DNA of 64,000 bases from Leptobrachium leishanense (Eukaryota; Chordata; Amphibia; Anura; Megophryidae), in assembly GCA_009667805.1 (NCBI GenBank), contig RXON01001529.1, positions 1 through 64,000 on the forward strand. The letters run 5' to 3'. The notes beneath the pieces are model-generated. The model ran no database searches, was not told where the DNA came from, and worked only from the letters and a program-made list of their open reading frames with translations. Made by a program: the position numbers and the translations under genes. Below are positions 36,798 to 47,418 of the stretch, in pieces; the first letter of the stretch is position 1, and each line of letters starts with the position of its first letter.

Positions 36798-38724
36798 GTA
36801 TCTCGCTAGTGGATGCAGTTTGAAGTATCTGCATTACAACTTCCGCATTGGCAGATCGACAGCTGGTGAGATCGTCCACAAGGTCTGCCAAACAATATGG
36901 GAAACCATGAAGGACCAATGTTTGCCAACACCCACAGGCGAGACATGGCTGGCAATTGCAGCAGGATTCTGGGAGAGAGCGAACTATCCCAACTGCCTGG
37001 GAGCGGTGGACGGCAAACATGTCCGCATTGTGAAGCCACTGCACAGTGGCTCACTGTATCAAAATTATAAACATTATTTTTCAATTGGCCTATGTCACGG
37101 AATGGCCCAGCACCCTCAGCCAGGGGCGGTGCACAAGGACATTGATTTGGGCCATGAACACTTAGGTGCGGTGGCACGCACAGAAGTTTTGCAGTACTTT
37201 TTATTAGATGTGGTTATGTGTGGTGTAATACAGTGTTCCCCGTTGATTGTGAAATGTGTTCCCTTTGTCGGCCTTGCCCGCCGCCATTTTCCGATTGCCT
37301 CGTGGTTGCAATCAGATTATTCGAATCGTAAAATGGCCGATTCGAACCATCCGGTTCGAATCGTAAAATGGCCGATTCGGATCATCCGGTCCGAATCGGC
37401 GACTCCCCGAACTGCAACGGCCAATGGGTCCTGTGAGGGCGGGCAGGGATTCCCATTGTATTCATAATTTGTGTAAAGTTGATAAATGCCTGAGCTGTGA
37501 ATAATAAAGCCAGATTTAGCAGTGCATCCAGCCTCGTCTGATGTCTTGATTTCTCCGCCGTGCTTCATCGTCTGAGTACTCCCCGCAGTCTCAGGGTACG
37601 GTGTTCGATTAGATCCGAACCGAACCGAGCGCTCTGTGCCTGCATCTCGCATCAGGACAGAGGCGCAGCGGATGGTGTTCGGTTCCCAGACGATTGGCCT
37701 GAGATCCGATCCGAAGGGCGCGGCCGTGTACCGCGCTTCGGTATTGCAAGAGATCGCGGTAAGATCCGAAGACTTTGCCGATCCCGCAAGATCCGAAGCT
37801 GCATTCACCTACGATCCGAACGTCCTCTGCAATCCGATCCGAATATTTGCTGGAAGAGATCCGATCCCCGTAATCGGCCGGCTGCAGACGTACTCCACCT
37901 CCCACAAGGTCAGTGAACCAGCTGCTCGGGACGCTGAGTACCGTATGGCTCAGTGGTCGGGCTGGTTCTAGGCAGGGGTCCCCTCCACCGCCCGCTAACC
38001 CTTCCCCAGGGTCACGCCAGGCCGCACGAGACGCCGAGTGCCGTGTCACTCGGTAGTCGGGCCAGCGGTAAGCGACGGGGCCACGCAGATAGAGCACACC
38101 CGCAGGCGGAACACCATCCCATTCCGTCATAGCCTACTGGCGGTGGCAGATGCCAACTATAATTTTGTGTATGTGGATGTCGGATCATACGGCAAGGACT
38201 CGGACTCAACACTGTTTCGGAACTCAACACTGTGGAATGAGATTGAGGGTGGGAACCTGAACATCCCCAGACCCGCACCTTTGCCTGGCAGCGACGTGTC
38301 AGTCCCCTATGCCTTCGTGGGTGATGAAGCATTCGGCCTATCCACACATCTCCTGCGACCATACTCGGGGACACACCTGACTGTGAAGAAGCGGGTGTTT
38401 AATTACAGGCTGTCGCGGGCGAGACGGTATGTCGAGTGTAGCTTTGGCATACTGAGCAACAAGTGGAGGATTTTTCATCGGCCACTTGATGTAAATGTGG
38501 ATTTCTGTGTGGATATAGTGAAATGCTGTTGCATCCTACATAACTATGTTCGTGCAAGGGATGGGGTTAATTTCGAGGATACCCTCACAGTAACGGGTCT
38601 GGATGAGTATGCTAACGATGACATAATACCTGTGAATAGACACACCAACAGGTTTCGCGATGCTCTGTCTAATTATTTCACTAGCAATGCAGGGCAGGTG
38701 CCATGGCAGATGGACATCATTTGA
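36798..38724 (+). CDS. Harbinger transposase, exon 2, split by a solo LTR
   Basis: Acceptor ttcatgttctag, then YLASGCSLKYLHYNFRIGRS, and NYPNCLGAVDGKHVRIVKP carrying the first catalytic Asp. At 37092 the frame is broken by the LTR 37093-38131 and its GCCTA duplication. It resumes at 38137: LLAVADANYNFVYVDVGSYG has the second Asp region, RYVECSFGILSNKWRIFHRP has the catalytic Glu, and the reading ends at TGA 38724. LTR plus duplication is 1044 bp (348 codons), so without them the frame would be continuous and encode 392 residues with exon 1. I see no other lesion. As it stands the copy is interrupted. Confidence 0.85.
37093..38131 (+). mobile_element. Solo LTR (1.04 kb) in the transposase gene
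   Basis: Flanked by a perfect 5-bp target duplication GCCTA (37088-37092 and 38132-38136). It begins TGTCACGGAATGG and ends CATTCCGTCATA, with AATAAA at about 37502 (gtgaataataaagcc), as expected for an LTR. It has a 42-bp direct repeat pair at about 37319-37400 (ttcgaatcgtaaaatggccg). There is no internal gag or pol, so it is a solo LTR, probably Ty3/gypsy-type by its TGTCACGG start. ORFs in it are chance. Confidence 0.82.
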
Positions 38725-38735
38725 CATGTGACACC

Positions 38736-39165
38736 TAGGCTTGTGCACCGATTATTTTTTCTGTTCGAATTTTCGGATGTTTAAAGTTTTCGATTCGGCT
38801 CGTTTCGAACGAACCCTGTTTTGATTCGATTCGGTTCAACTCGTTTTTCGGGGATATGTCATCGGAATATGGACCATTTTTCGTTTTTTGTGTCACTTTG
38901 CTCGTTTGTTAGATCTACTTTTCGTGATTTCGTACATTTCTCGTTTTTCGCAACGTCTGTTCTCGTTTCAAAGCAATAAATTTCGATTTGACACAATTCA
39001 AGTCCAATCGCATATTCGTACAATATTTTGTTTCGGCTCGGAAACATTTCGGATCTGACATTTTCGGATCGAAAAATTATCTGGGAATCGCCCGCATCAG
39101 AAAACACGAATCGAGAAAATGTCGTTTAAATTCCGAAATTCTGAAAGCCGAAACGCACATCCTTA
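38736..39165 (+). mobile_element. hAT-type MITE, TTCG-rich (430 bp)
   Basis: Flanked by GTGACACC and GTGACAAC, an 8-bp target duplication with one mismatch, as in hAT elements. Ends are taggcttgtgcaccg and cgcacatcctta, near-mirror images. The interior is rich in ttcg/cgaa and has no ORF. It lies 11 bp past the transposase stop, inside the Harbinger element. Confidence 0.72.
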
Positions 39166-39258
39166 GTGACAACCATAATTCGTTATGCCATTTTGTTTGA
39201 TATTACATTCAAGTTCAATGCAATTGAATTCTATGCAATAAAATGATCATTTACTCAC

Positions 39259-39442
39259 TCTGAAGCTTCTGCTCTTTATCAGACCACGTCTCGTACTCTG
39301 GGTACACCACCCTGGACACTGTGACCCATGCACTGGCCTTCTTCTGCCGGTCTTTGTAGCTGTCGCAGGCCGTGTCCCACAGCTCGGGATGCTCTGCCAC
39401 TGCATTGATTAGCCTCTCCACGTCGATGTCAGTCCCAGCCAT
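39259..39442 (-). CDS. Harbinger MADF/Myb-like protein, exon 1
   Basis: ATG at 39442 opens MAGTDIDVERLINAVAEHPE, then LWDTACDSYKDRQKKASAWV and VVYPEYETWSDKEQKLQ, the first part of a MADF-type DNA-binding domain with its Trp spacing. The donor is aga|gtgagt. The 184-bp exon leaves one base, joined to exon 2 as Thr. Its intron (36722-39258) contains transposase exon 2 on the opposite strand, so the two genes are interleaved antisense. Confidence 0.83.
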
Positions 39443-39769
39443 TGTCCAACGCAATTTGCAGCTACCCCCAGACAAGACAGGAAGTGTTTGGTCTGTGCAC
39501 GTTATGTTGGCCGGACGTGTGCAGCGTCTGACGTCTCCCAATCACGCAAACACGCCGCTATGCAGCCGCAGCGCACTCTGTACGTCAGTAGTAGCGGTTT
39601 GACGTTCTCGAAAAAATGCGTTCGTTTGCAACTTGCGTTGCGCGGACGAATTTTCGTGCGGCCGTTCTTCGTATGTTCCCCGGCATTGGACGTCATTTGC
39701 TGCTAGTACGGCCGTGATTTCGTGTGGCTAAACGCACGTTAAAACTGCGCTAGTCTGACCCTAGCCATA

Positions 39770-40850
39770 TGCTGCATTAATTATATTGCAGAGAGGTGCT
39801 TCCCTGCAGTGTGCGGATTCATATGCTGCATTAATTATACCGCAGAGAGGCGCTTCCCAGCAGTGTGTGAATTCATATGCTGCATTAGTTATACTGCAGA
39901 GAGGCGATTCCCAGCAGTGTGTGGATTCATATGCTGCATTAATTATACTGTGCAAAGAGGCTCTTCCCTGCAGTGTGTGGATTCATATGCTGCATTAATT
40001 ATACTGCAGAGAGGTGCTTCCCAGCAGTGTGTGGATTCATATGCTGCATTAATTATACCGCAGAGAGGCGCTTCCCAGCAGTGTGTGGATTCATATGTTG
40101 CATTAATTATACTGCAGAGAGGTGCTTCCCAGCAGTGTGTGGATTCATATACTGCATTAATTATACCGCAGAGAGGCGCTTCCCAGCAGTGTGTGAATTC
40201 ATATGCTGCATTAGTTATACTGCAGAGAGGCGATTCCCAGCAGTGTGTGGATTCATATGCTGCATTAATTATACTGTGCAAAGAGGCTCTTCCCTGCAGT
40301 GTGTGGATTCATATGCTGCATTAATTATACTGCAGAGAGGTGCTTCCCAGCAGTGTGCGGATTCATATGCTGTATTAATTATACCGCAGAGAGGCGCTTC
40401 CCAGCAGTGTGTGGATTCATATGCTGCATTAATTATACCGCAGAGAGGTGCTTCCCAGCAGTGTGTGGATTAATATGCTGCATTAATTATACTGTGCAAA
40501 GAGGCTCTTCCCTGCAGTGTGTGGATTCATATGCTGCATTAATTATACTGTGCAAAGAGGCTCTTCCCTGCAGTGTGTGGATTCATATGCTGCATTAATT
40601 ATATTGCAGAGAGGTGCTTCCCAGCAGTGTGTGGATTCATATGCTGCATTAATTATACTGCAGAGAGGCGCCTCCCAGAAGTGTGTGGATTCATATAACA
40701 CAGACATATACATTAATTATAGCGCAGAGAGGCGCTTGTTCCCCGCAAGTGTGCGTATTCATATGATGCATTAATTATACCGTGCAGAGAGGCGCTTCCC
40801 CGCAGTTTGTGGATTCATATGCTACATTGATGATACCGCAGAGCAGTGGG
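39770..40850 (+). repeat. Satellite B, right remnant of the forward array
   Basis: About 20 more 54-bp units in the same orientation as 31091-35123; the Harbinger element split one array. A 6-unit (324-bp) higher-order repeat is visible: the tgtgaattcatatgc variant recurs at about 39865 and 40189, and the ctgtgcaaagaggctcttcc variant at 39950 and 40274. The last units (40690-40850) are degenerate. Confidence 0.95.
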
Positions 40851-41073
40851 GTATTTTGGCCTAGGCCAACAAGGCCTAGGCCTAGTGCGGCACTTTCCAG
40901 GGGGCGGCGGCCCGCACTGGTGGCCCCACCCCTAAAAAAAATAAATTGTTTACTTTTGCAAAGTTTTTTGCCAGGAAGGATACATTGAGATTTCACTAAT
41001 TTTCAAGTATGTCCTGGGTAGGCAAGGCCTAGGCTTTCACTTTCCAGGGGGCAGCAAAAAACCTCACCACTAA
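40851..41073. repeat. Short repeat rich in CCTAGGCC
   Basis: Two related stretches, aggcctaggcctagtgcggc...ccagggggcggc and ggcaaggcctaggctttcac...ccagggggcagc, about 150 bp apart. Probably a degenerate interspersed repeat. No coding sequence seen. Confidence 0.45.
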
Positions 41074-41320
41074 GGCTAGGGTCAGACTAACGCATTTTTT
41101 GCGTTGTCCGTGAAAAAGTGCGGTCGAACGAATGGATGTATTTTTTCACAGAATACGCGATAGCGGTCATACGATGCGCCTTTTCGTCCGTGATTTTGTA
41201 CGGATCATCAATAAAACACTTTTTGTGTCTGGACGTTATGTTAGCCGGACATTAGCAGCATCTGACGTCTCCCAATCACGCACACACGCCGCTAGCGGAC
41301 GCAGCGCACTCTGTACGTCC
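41074..41320 (+). mobile_element. PIF/Harbinger MITE, 3'-truncated
   Basis: Starts ggctagggtcagactaacgc after TAA. It matches 23017-23411 for about 245 bp, then stops abruptly at ctgtacgtcc, where a minisatellite begins. Confidence 0.85.
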
Positions 41321-41572
41321 ATGTGACCTGGGGCAATATATCCATGTGAGCTGGGGGCAATATACCCATATAAGCTGGGGCAATATATCCATATGAGCTG
41401 TAGGCAATATATCCATATGAGCTGTGGCTAATATATCCATGTGAGCTGGGGCCAATATATAAAATGTGAGCTGGGGCCAATATATAAATGTGAGCTTTGG
41501 CCAATATATAAAATGTGAGCTTTGGCCAATATATAAAATGTGAGCTGCGGACAATATATTAAATGTAAGCTG
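41321..41572 (+). repeat. About 24-bp minisatellite
   Basis: About ten copies of a unit close to ggccaatatataaaatgtgagctg, with earlier copies reading caatatatccatatgagctg. It fills the join between the cut MITE and the LINE. Minus-strand ORFs that run through it are spurious. Confidence 0.85.
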
Positions 41573-41574
41573 TG

Positions 41575-41985
41575 GAGGGGGCCCATGGAAAGGGTTCACA
41601 GGGATAAACTGAGCAGAGGTTGAAAAAACAAGGTCAATAGAGTGACCTTTGCAGTGGGTAGGGAGGAGAGAGGATTGCGTAAATCCAAGGGAGGACAAAA
41701 GTGAAAGAAGTTTGGAGGCAGCGGGATCATTAATGGGAATGTTGAAGTCCCCAAGAATTAGGCATGGGAGGTTAGTAGACAGAAAGTGAGAAAGCCAGGT
41801 AGTGAAGTGGTCAAGGAACTGGGAGGTTAGTCCCGGTGGGCATAGATGACTGTCACCCTGAGAGCCAGGGGAGAGAACAGGCAGATGCAGTCTGCTTCGA
41901 AGAAGGAGAAGGATAGAGATGGGGTGGAGGAAGGAGCCAGTAGGTACAGGTGGAAGAGAACAGAAATCCTCACCCCCACACATTC
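41575..41985 (-). pseudogene. L2-like LINE, inverted endonuclease fragment
   Basis: Minus strand reads TSQFLDHFTTWLSHFL, then LPCLILGDFNIPINDPAASK and THCKGHSIDLVFS. LGDFNI and IDLVFS are the catalytic blocks of the apurinic-type endonuclease of CR1/L2-like LINEs. It is opposite in orientation to the RT part that follows, and ctctgctcagt occurs at both sides of the join (41611 region in reverse, and 42119). This is a 5' inversion as made by twin priming. Confidence 0.82.
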
Positions 41986-41989
41986 ATAT

Positions 41990-44250
41990 CATATTCCCAC
42001 CTTTTGTACTTATCACTCACTCTTCTCCTTGCAGCAGGGGATGTCTCCACCAACCTTGGACCCCCAGGGCCATAGTTTTCCATTCAATCCCCAGCTCTAG
42101 AAACCCATTTCCATTAACCTCTGCTCAGTACAACTGTCACCCTTCCCCAATCTCTGCCCACCACCTTCTCTCTTTCAACCTATCTGGACTACCTAAACAC
42201 CCTGCTGCCCCGTCCCACACATACACTCGCAGAAATCTGCATGCTGTGGATCTCCATCAATTCTCCAATCTACTTCCACATCTCCCACAAACCTCAACCT
42301 TCACCTGTCCAGACGGTGCCACTGACCACTATAACACTATCCTTATCTCTGCTCTAGAACTGATTGCTCCTCCTTGGCCCCACGCTGCCAGCTTCAGCAC
42401 CGGCACACCCTCCAGACACGCTACCTGCAAAGATGCTCTCGTATTGCAGAGCGTGTCTGGAAGAAATCCCACTCTGTAGCTGATTTCATTAATTTCAAGT
42501 TTATTCTCCGGTCATACACCTCTGCCCTTCACTTGGCTAAACAATCCTTCTTCTCATCTCTTATATCTACTCTGTCCTCCAACCCAAAACAACTCTGTCC
42601 ACTTTCAACTCTCTCCTCTACCCACTGACTCCTCCCCCCCTCATCTGTCTTTGGCGCTCAGGAACTGTCAGATTACTTCTTTAATAAAACTCTAAAATAA
42701 ATCCGAACACAGAATAATAATCCACCACCTCCACTCCTAGAAGCCATTTATGCTATCCTCTGCGGCTTCCTCCCAGCCATTGAGGAGGAAGTCAATTCCT
42801 TACTGTCCTCCTCACATCTCACCACTTGCCGGCTTGACCCCATTCCCTCACATCTAATTCCTCCACTCTCCTCTTCCCTCACCCCCCTTCTCACACACAT
42901 CTTCAACCTATCTCTCTCCACTGGCTCCTTCCCATCCGCCTTCAGACATGAGCAGGTCACCCCTATACTAAAGAAGCCCTCCCTCACACCCACCACTAAC
43001 ATCCAACTATCGTCCCGTATCCCTGCTTCCGTTTACCTCTAAGCTCTTGGAAAAACTAATTTTCAACCGCCTCTCCCTCTCTCTGTCCTCTAATTACTTA
43101 CTTGACCCCCTGCAATCTGGTTTCTGTCCGCCTCACTCAATCTAAACTGCTCTCACCAAGGTCTCTAATGACCTCCTAACTGCTAAAAACCACAGCCACT
43201 ATTCTATTCCTATCCAGCTTGACCTCTCTGCTGCTTTTGACACTGTTGACCACTCCCTCCTTCTACAAACTCTCAGCTCCCCTGGTCTCTGTGGCACTGC
43301 ACTCGCTTGGGTTGACTCCTAGCTGTCCAACACATCTTTCTCTGTGTCCTTTGCTGGTAAATCCTCCTCTTCATTGCCTTTATCAATTGATGTGCCTCAA
43401 GGCTCTGTCCTAGGTCCTCTGCTCTTCTCTGTCTACACCTCCTCCCTGGGCAAAATCATTAACAGCTTTGGCTTCAATTACCACCTCTATGCTGATGATA
43501 CTCAGATCTTCAGTCTCTTTCCTCCTCCTGCTGCTACCAAACACGTAATATCTCCAGAACTCGACCATTTCTTAACGTTGACACCACAAAGCAACTCATC
43601 CACGCTCTTGTAATCTCCCATATTGACGATTGAAGTAATCTTTAGCTGGCCTCCCTCTCTCCTGCCTCGCCCCCCTACAATCCATTGTAAATGCCGTTGC
43701 CAGGCTCATCCACCTCACCTGCCCCTCGGTCTCTGCTGCCCTCTGTGAATCCTTTCACTGGCTCCCCATCCACTGCAGAATTCAATTCAAAATCCTTTCC
43801 CTGACCTACAAGGCTCTCACTAATTCAGCTCCCCACTACCTGTCCTCACTAATCACCAAATACACCCCAGCCCGTTCCCTAAGATCAAACAGTGACCTGC
43901 ACATAGCTTCTCCCCACATCACCTCTTCCCATGATAGACTGCAGGATTTCTCACGTGCAGCCCCTATCCTCTGGAACGCTCTCCCTCCTACGGTCAGACT
44001 TTTCCTAGTTAACTGACGCAACCAGTCCATCACTCTCACCTTGCAGTCCATCACTCTCACCATGCAGTCCACTCCTCCTGTTTCCACCCCAACCCTTCTA
44101 AATTATATGTTCCCATGGGAATTGGGCCTTAGTTTCCTCCTGTACTGGTTTGTTAAGATGTTATTCAATGTATTGTAGCCGTGTCTATACTGTTCCCATT
44201 GTACAGCGCGCGGTGTATAAATAAAGAATATTATTAATGATAATAATAAT
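41990..44250 (+). pseudogene. L2-like LINE, RT part and 3' end
   Basis: Recognisable RT blocks: [20 protein letters not shown] near 43217, [20 protein letters not shown] near 43380 and [12 protein letters not shown] near 43480 (YADD). A C-terminal part has LTYKALTNSAPHYLSSLIT and RAAPILWNALPP-type sequence at 43800-44000. Several stops, frameshifts and a deletion after YADD make it inactive. The 3' end has tgtacagcgcgcggtgtata then ataaataaagaat and (ATA/ATG)n, the usual tail of L2-like elements. Confidence 0.85.
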
Positions 44251-44775
44251 GATAATAATAATAGTGAAGTTACTCTTTATTTTCTTTATCTTTACTGTAT
44301 CATTGTCATGGAAGAGGACGACAACAGCAGCCTGCAGTGATTGATTGGCAAGAAGTGATAGGAACACAGTTGTAGAGAGGAAGAGTGAGCAATAGGTTAA
44401 CTGGTTGTGAAGTTGGATGGGCAGGTGTGCATGCCTCATCACCTGGGAACATCACGGGTGAAGAAGCACAAGGGTTTTAAAATTGAATGCTGGAATAAAA
44501 GGGAGGAGTTCTATGTCACATGACATGATGACCTAATAATAGTAAACATGACCATGGGTTGGGTAGAGCGAGAATAAAAACGTATGGCACTTTGCAGGAT
44601 TATTGAGTTGGGCTTTCTGTGTTTGATTTTTAAGACTGCACAGGGAACTAATGGCATTTTGCAGGACTGGTGATTCAGACTTTCTGTGCTTGATTCTTAA
44701 GTATGCACAGGAAAAGTAATCAGGATCTCCAAGATCTCCATAGCCCACTTCATATCTCCTAGCGTTATTAACCTC
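44251..44775. other. Intronic stretch with an 84-bp imperfect duplication
   Basis: No gene seen. Two copies of ggca.tttgcagga...tttctgtgttt gattt.taag..tgcacagg lie at about 44585-44640 and 44650-44712. Confidence 0.4.
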
Positions 44776-44914
44776 TTGTTCTTCCTAGTTGACTTCCTCT
44801 TACTGGCTTGCCAGACCGTGATACCCAACCTGTTACGGCAGGTAACCAGGTTACGGCAATGTTACCAAAGAGCTGGCTGGTATGGAAATCAAAGGAGGAC
44901 AGACACCACAAATT

Positions 44915-45310
44915 GGCTCACTCATATCAAGATGAAATTGGCACCCCGATTTGTGGGTTCTTTTAAGGGTCCCTGGAGGGTCAGCTCCATGTCCGACATT
45001 CTTGACCTGCCCTAGTCTATAAATGTTCAACGCAATTTTCAAACGTCCTTGCTAAAACCGTTCATTTGAAACCGGTTTACCAAACCATAAGGCCACTAGC
45101 TTCTGTCCTAGTGGAGGGTCATGAGGACTATGCGGTTCAAACTCTCCTTGATTGCTATGTCTCAAAGTTTTCTACAATATCTGGTCCATTGGCGAGGTTA
45201 TGGTCCAGAGCAGAGGTCTTAGGTTAATGGTGGAGACATCCATGCTACTTGTCTTTGTTCTTTTCATTGCCGCTTTCCTTCCAGACCCACTCTCATTCAC
45301 ACAGGGGTCA
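44915..45310 (+). pseudogene. Ty3/gypsy integrase C-terminus with chromodomain (relic)
   Basis: Frame pieces: WLTHIKMKLAPRFVGSFK (integrase C-terminus, normally KLAPRFVGPFK), NPVVYK-like text, LKPVYQTIRP-like text, then VEGHEDYAVQTLLDC and FLQYLVHWRGYGPEQ, a chromodomain. FHCRFPSRPT follows near 45260, the usual end of vertebrate chromodomain-containing gypsy Pol. Several frameshifts, so the copy is long dead; no LTR seen next to it. Confidence 0.78.
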
Positions 45311-45486
45311 TCCCTAGGAGATGGAGTGATGTGAAGCTTTCCCCAACGGCAGTCGTGTCCTCACGCCAATCTACTGGATGTTAATTTCATGCAGGCCAGC
45401 AAATTCTGAAATCCATTTCATTGAAAATATGTGAAACTGGCAACCACATGCAATGACCAAAAAATCTTTATAAGACTATCACGTAC

Positions 45487-45717
45487 TTTGCCTGTTTTCC
45501 AGAGTATGTATTTATCAGCCATATAGAGCTGCTGATCTTCAGGATTGTCAGGGTTTATTTCTCCTACAAGGCAATTAGATGTCCAGTATTTGTTTTTAGC
45601 TGTAATAACCTTTATGCTCTTTACATAATATATCTCAGGGACTTCTCCTTTCTCATTAAAGAAAATTTTCTTTCCGGAAGGATCTGTGAAACGCCCTCTC
45701 CTTACATAGTTATGGAG
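45487..45717 (-). CDS. V2R exon 4
   Basis: Exactly 231 bp (77 codons, phase 0 at both ends), with acceptor ctctttattag and donor gtacgt. Translation LHNYVRRGRFTDPSGKKIFF, NEKGEVPEIYYVKSIKVITA, NPDNPEDQQLYMADKYILWK is the typical fourth exon of V2Rs, the part of the extracellular domain just before the Cys-rich domain. It joins exon 3 at Lys/Leu and exon 5 at Lys/Val without a break. Residues from the end of the exon into the intron in the same frame are not part of it. Confidence 0.9.
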
Positions 45718-46005
45718 CTAATAAAGAGAAAAACATAATAGAAGAAAAACAAGAAAATTAGTTAATGAACCTGTGATGTGCGTCACTTTTGACTTGGGGT
45801 GCATGGACCTGGAGATGTATTTGGGATATCAAGCCTGATATTCTATATATTTTTTCCTTGATCTCTCATGTGCAGAGTGTTTGTGTAATCTGTTTTATGT
45901 AAGAATGTTATTGTCTATCTGTTGATATCTGCTGTATATTTGAGTAGTTTGTTAATCTGCTTTGTAAGGCAAACACTGACCCATTATCTAAAAATAACAA
46001 GAAAC

Positions 46006-46299
46006 AAGGTTGTCATTTCATTGCACTCACCACTGTTGCTCCGTGTGAAACAAAACACAATCAGAGGTTTTGGTTTACTTGAATGACCCATACGTTTGCC
46101 TTTTGGCTGATAAGCAGCATGGGGATTTGTGGTTGCTAAAAAAGCAGCCTTTGGTTTCATTAGTTAGGACCCACCTGACCCAGAGGTGCCGTGATGTGGC
46201 AGGTGGGCTTACACTTTAATGGCCATTAAAGTAAACCAAAACCTCTGATTGTGTTTTGTTTTCCATGGAGCTATAGTGGTGAGCGCAAATGATAACCTT
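46006..46299. repeat. MITE-like element with about 75-bp terminal inverted repeats
   Basis: Left end aaggttgtcatttcattgca and on through aaacacaatcagaggttttg. The right end is its mirror (aaaacctctgattgtgtttt ... gataacctt). About 294 bp, non-coding. The flanks give no clear target duplication, so the family is not assigned. Confidence 0.65.
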
Positions 46300-46903
46300 T
46301 TACTTTCTATGTTGCTATGTTGCTACCACTGCAAGTTTCTGCTTGCGCTGAGCTTCCTTCCAGTGCTAGGCTCTAAATAAACTTGTGTCTTGGAATAGAC
46401 GCACAAAAAGGGAGGCGGTAAGAGAAAGCTGCAGGCACAGATTTATTTTACTTATCGTCTCCTTTTTGAGAGAACATCTGAATAGGGCCAAAAATTTCTG
46501 TAGCAGGAATAGAGAGCCCTGCTCTTACACAACTTACATTATAGAAAGGATAGGAGTTTATAGAAAGAACGAAAGGGAAGTGCATGAAGCTGGATGAACT
46601 TGGGCATGAGAGGAGGTGGTGACAGAAGCCAATGAAAGAAGCAGCTATTAAAGGGGCATGTAATGGTGTAAAGTGCGCAAGTCCCAAGCAATGCACAATT
46701 TATTGATCCTACACTATACAGTTTACATGGTTACACAAATTGTGGAGTGAAGCTGCAGGGGATTAAGAAGCTTCTGAGCTGAAGAAGAGGAGCTGCGTGC
46801 GATGAGGGAAAAAAGGTGAGTAAAGGCACCTACATTAAAATAAATAAATGTCAACAGCACCTGTCTAATTATTTAATGTCAAAATAGGGGGTGTATATTT
46901 TTA

Positions 46904-47328
46904 GGCTAGGGTCGAATTAAAGCATTTTTACACGCGAACGTAAAAAAGTGCGTCCGAACGCATTGATGTATTTTTCACGGAATATACGAAAACGGTCATA
47001 CATTGCTCATTTTCGTGTGTGATGTTTTACGGATCCAAAGCAGGAAACTTTTTGCGTCTGGACGTTATGTTGGCCGGACACGAGCAGGGTCTGACGTCTC
47101 CAAATCACACACACACACCGCTAGCGGGCGCAGCGCACTCTGTACGTCCATACTAGGGGTTCTGCGTTCTCGAAAAAATGCGTTCATTTTCCACTTGCGT
47201 TGCGCAGCCGGACTTTCGTGCGACCGTACTTCGTTTATTGGCTGTCATTCCCCTTCATTTGCTGCTAGTGCGGCCGTGATTAAGTGCGCCAGAACGCACG
47301 TTAAAAATGCGCTGGTCTGACCCCAGCC
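46904..47328 (+). mobile_element. PIF/Harbinger MITE with a natural empty site
   Basis: 425 bp, ggctagggtcgaattaaagc to ggtctgaccccagcc, flanked by TTA on both sides. The duplicate at about 22230 (reverse strand) reads tatttttagaagcctg with a single TTA, so the insertion and its 3-bp duplication are confirmed within the window. It came after the duplication, or was lost from the other copy. Confidence 0.92.
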
Positions 47329-47418
47329 TTAGAAGCCTGTTCCTTTAAATGTCAATAATATCTGTCATCTGCTGATAATACAGAGCATCATTAACTCATG
47401 AAACATTATTTTCTCCAG

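Larger units (their letters stand above)
35127..39766 (+). mobile_element. Autonomous PIF/Harbinger DNA transposon (4.64 kb)
   Basis: Terminal inverted repeats are ggctagggtcagac (35127) and gtctgaccctagcc (ending 39766). It inserted into satellite B, which resumes at once on the right. The left flank TAA and right flank ATA do not match exactly, so one target duplication has mutated. It encodes two spliced proteins on opposite strands: a DDE transposase (plus) and a MADF/Myb-like protein (minus). Two later insertions sit inside it: a 1.04-kb solo LTR (37093-38131) in the transposase and a 430-bp hAT MITE (38736-39165) just past the transposase stop. It probably drove the MITEs with the same ends in this window. 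Confidence 0.9.
22139..45486 (-). other. V2R intron 4 (about 23 kb)
   Basis: Lies between exon 4 (donor gtacgtgat) and exon 5 (acceptor ttttctccag) on the minus strand. It contains satellite B arrays, the autonomous Harbinger transposon, several MITEs, an L2-like LINE and a gypsy relic. Co-transcription across it is inferred from exon order, phase and openness, not shown. Confidence 0.7.

Noticed and set aside
37317..38130. ORFs of 111-173 codons on both strands inside the Harbinger element
   Set aside because: They lie in the solo LTR, which is bounded by the GCCTA duplication; no domain is seen.
35124..39769. Clean 3-bp target duplication for the autonomous Harbinger
   Set aside because: Left flank TAA and right flank ATA do not match. 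I kept the element on its terminal repeats and genes, not on the duplication.
41276..41572. C-terminal extension of the minus-strand endonuclease ORF
   Set aside because: The reading continues from LINE endonuclease into the 24-bp minisatellite and the cut MITE; only the part above 41575 is LINE.
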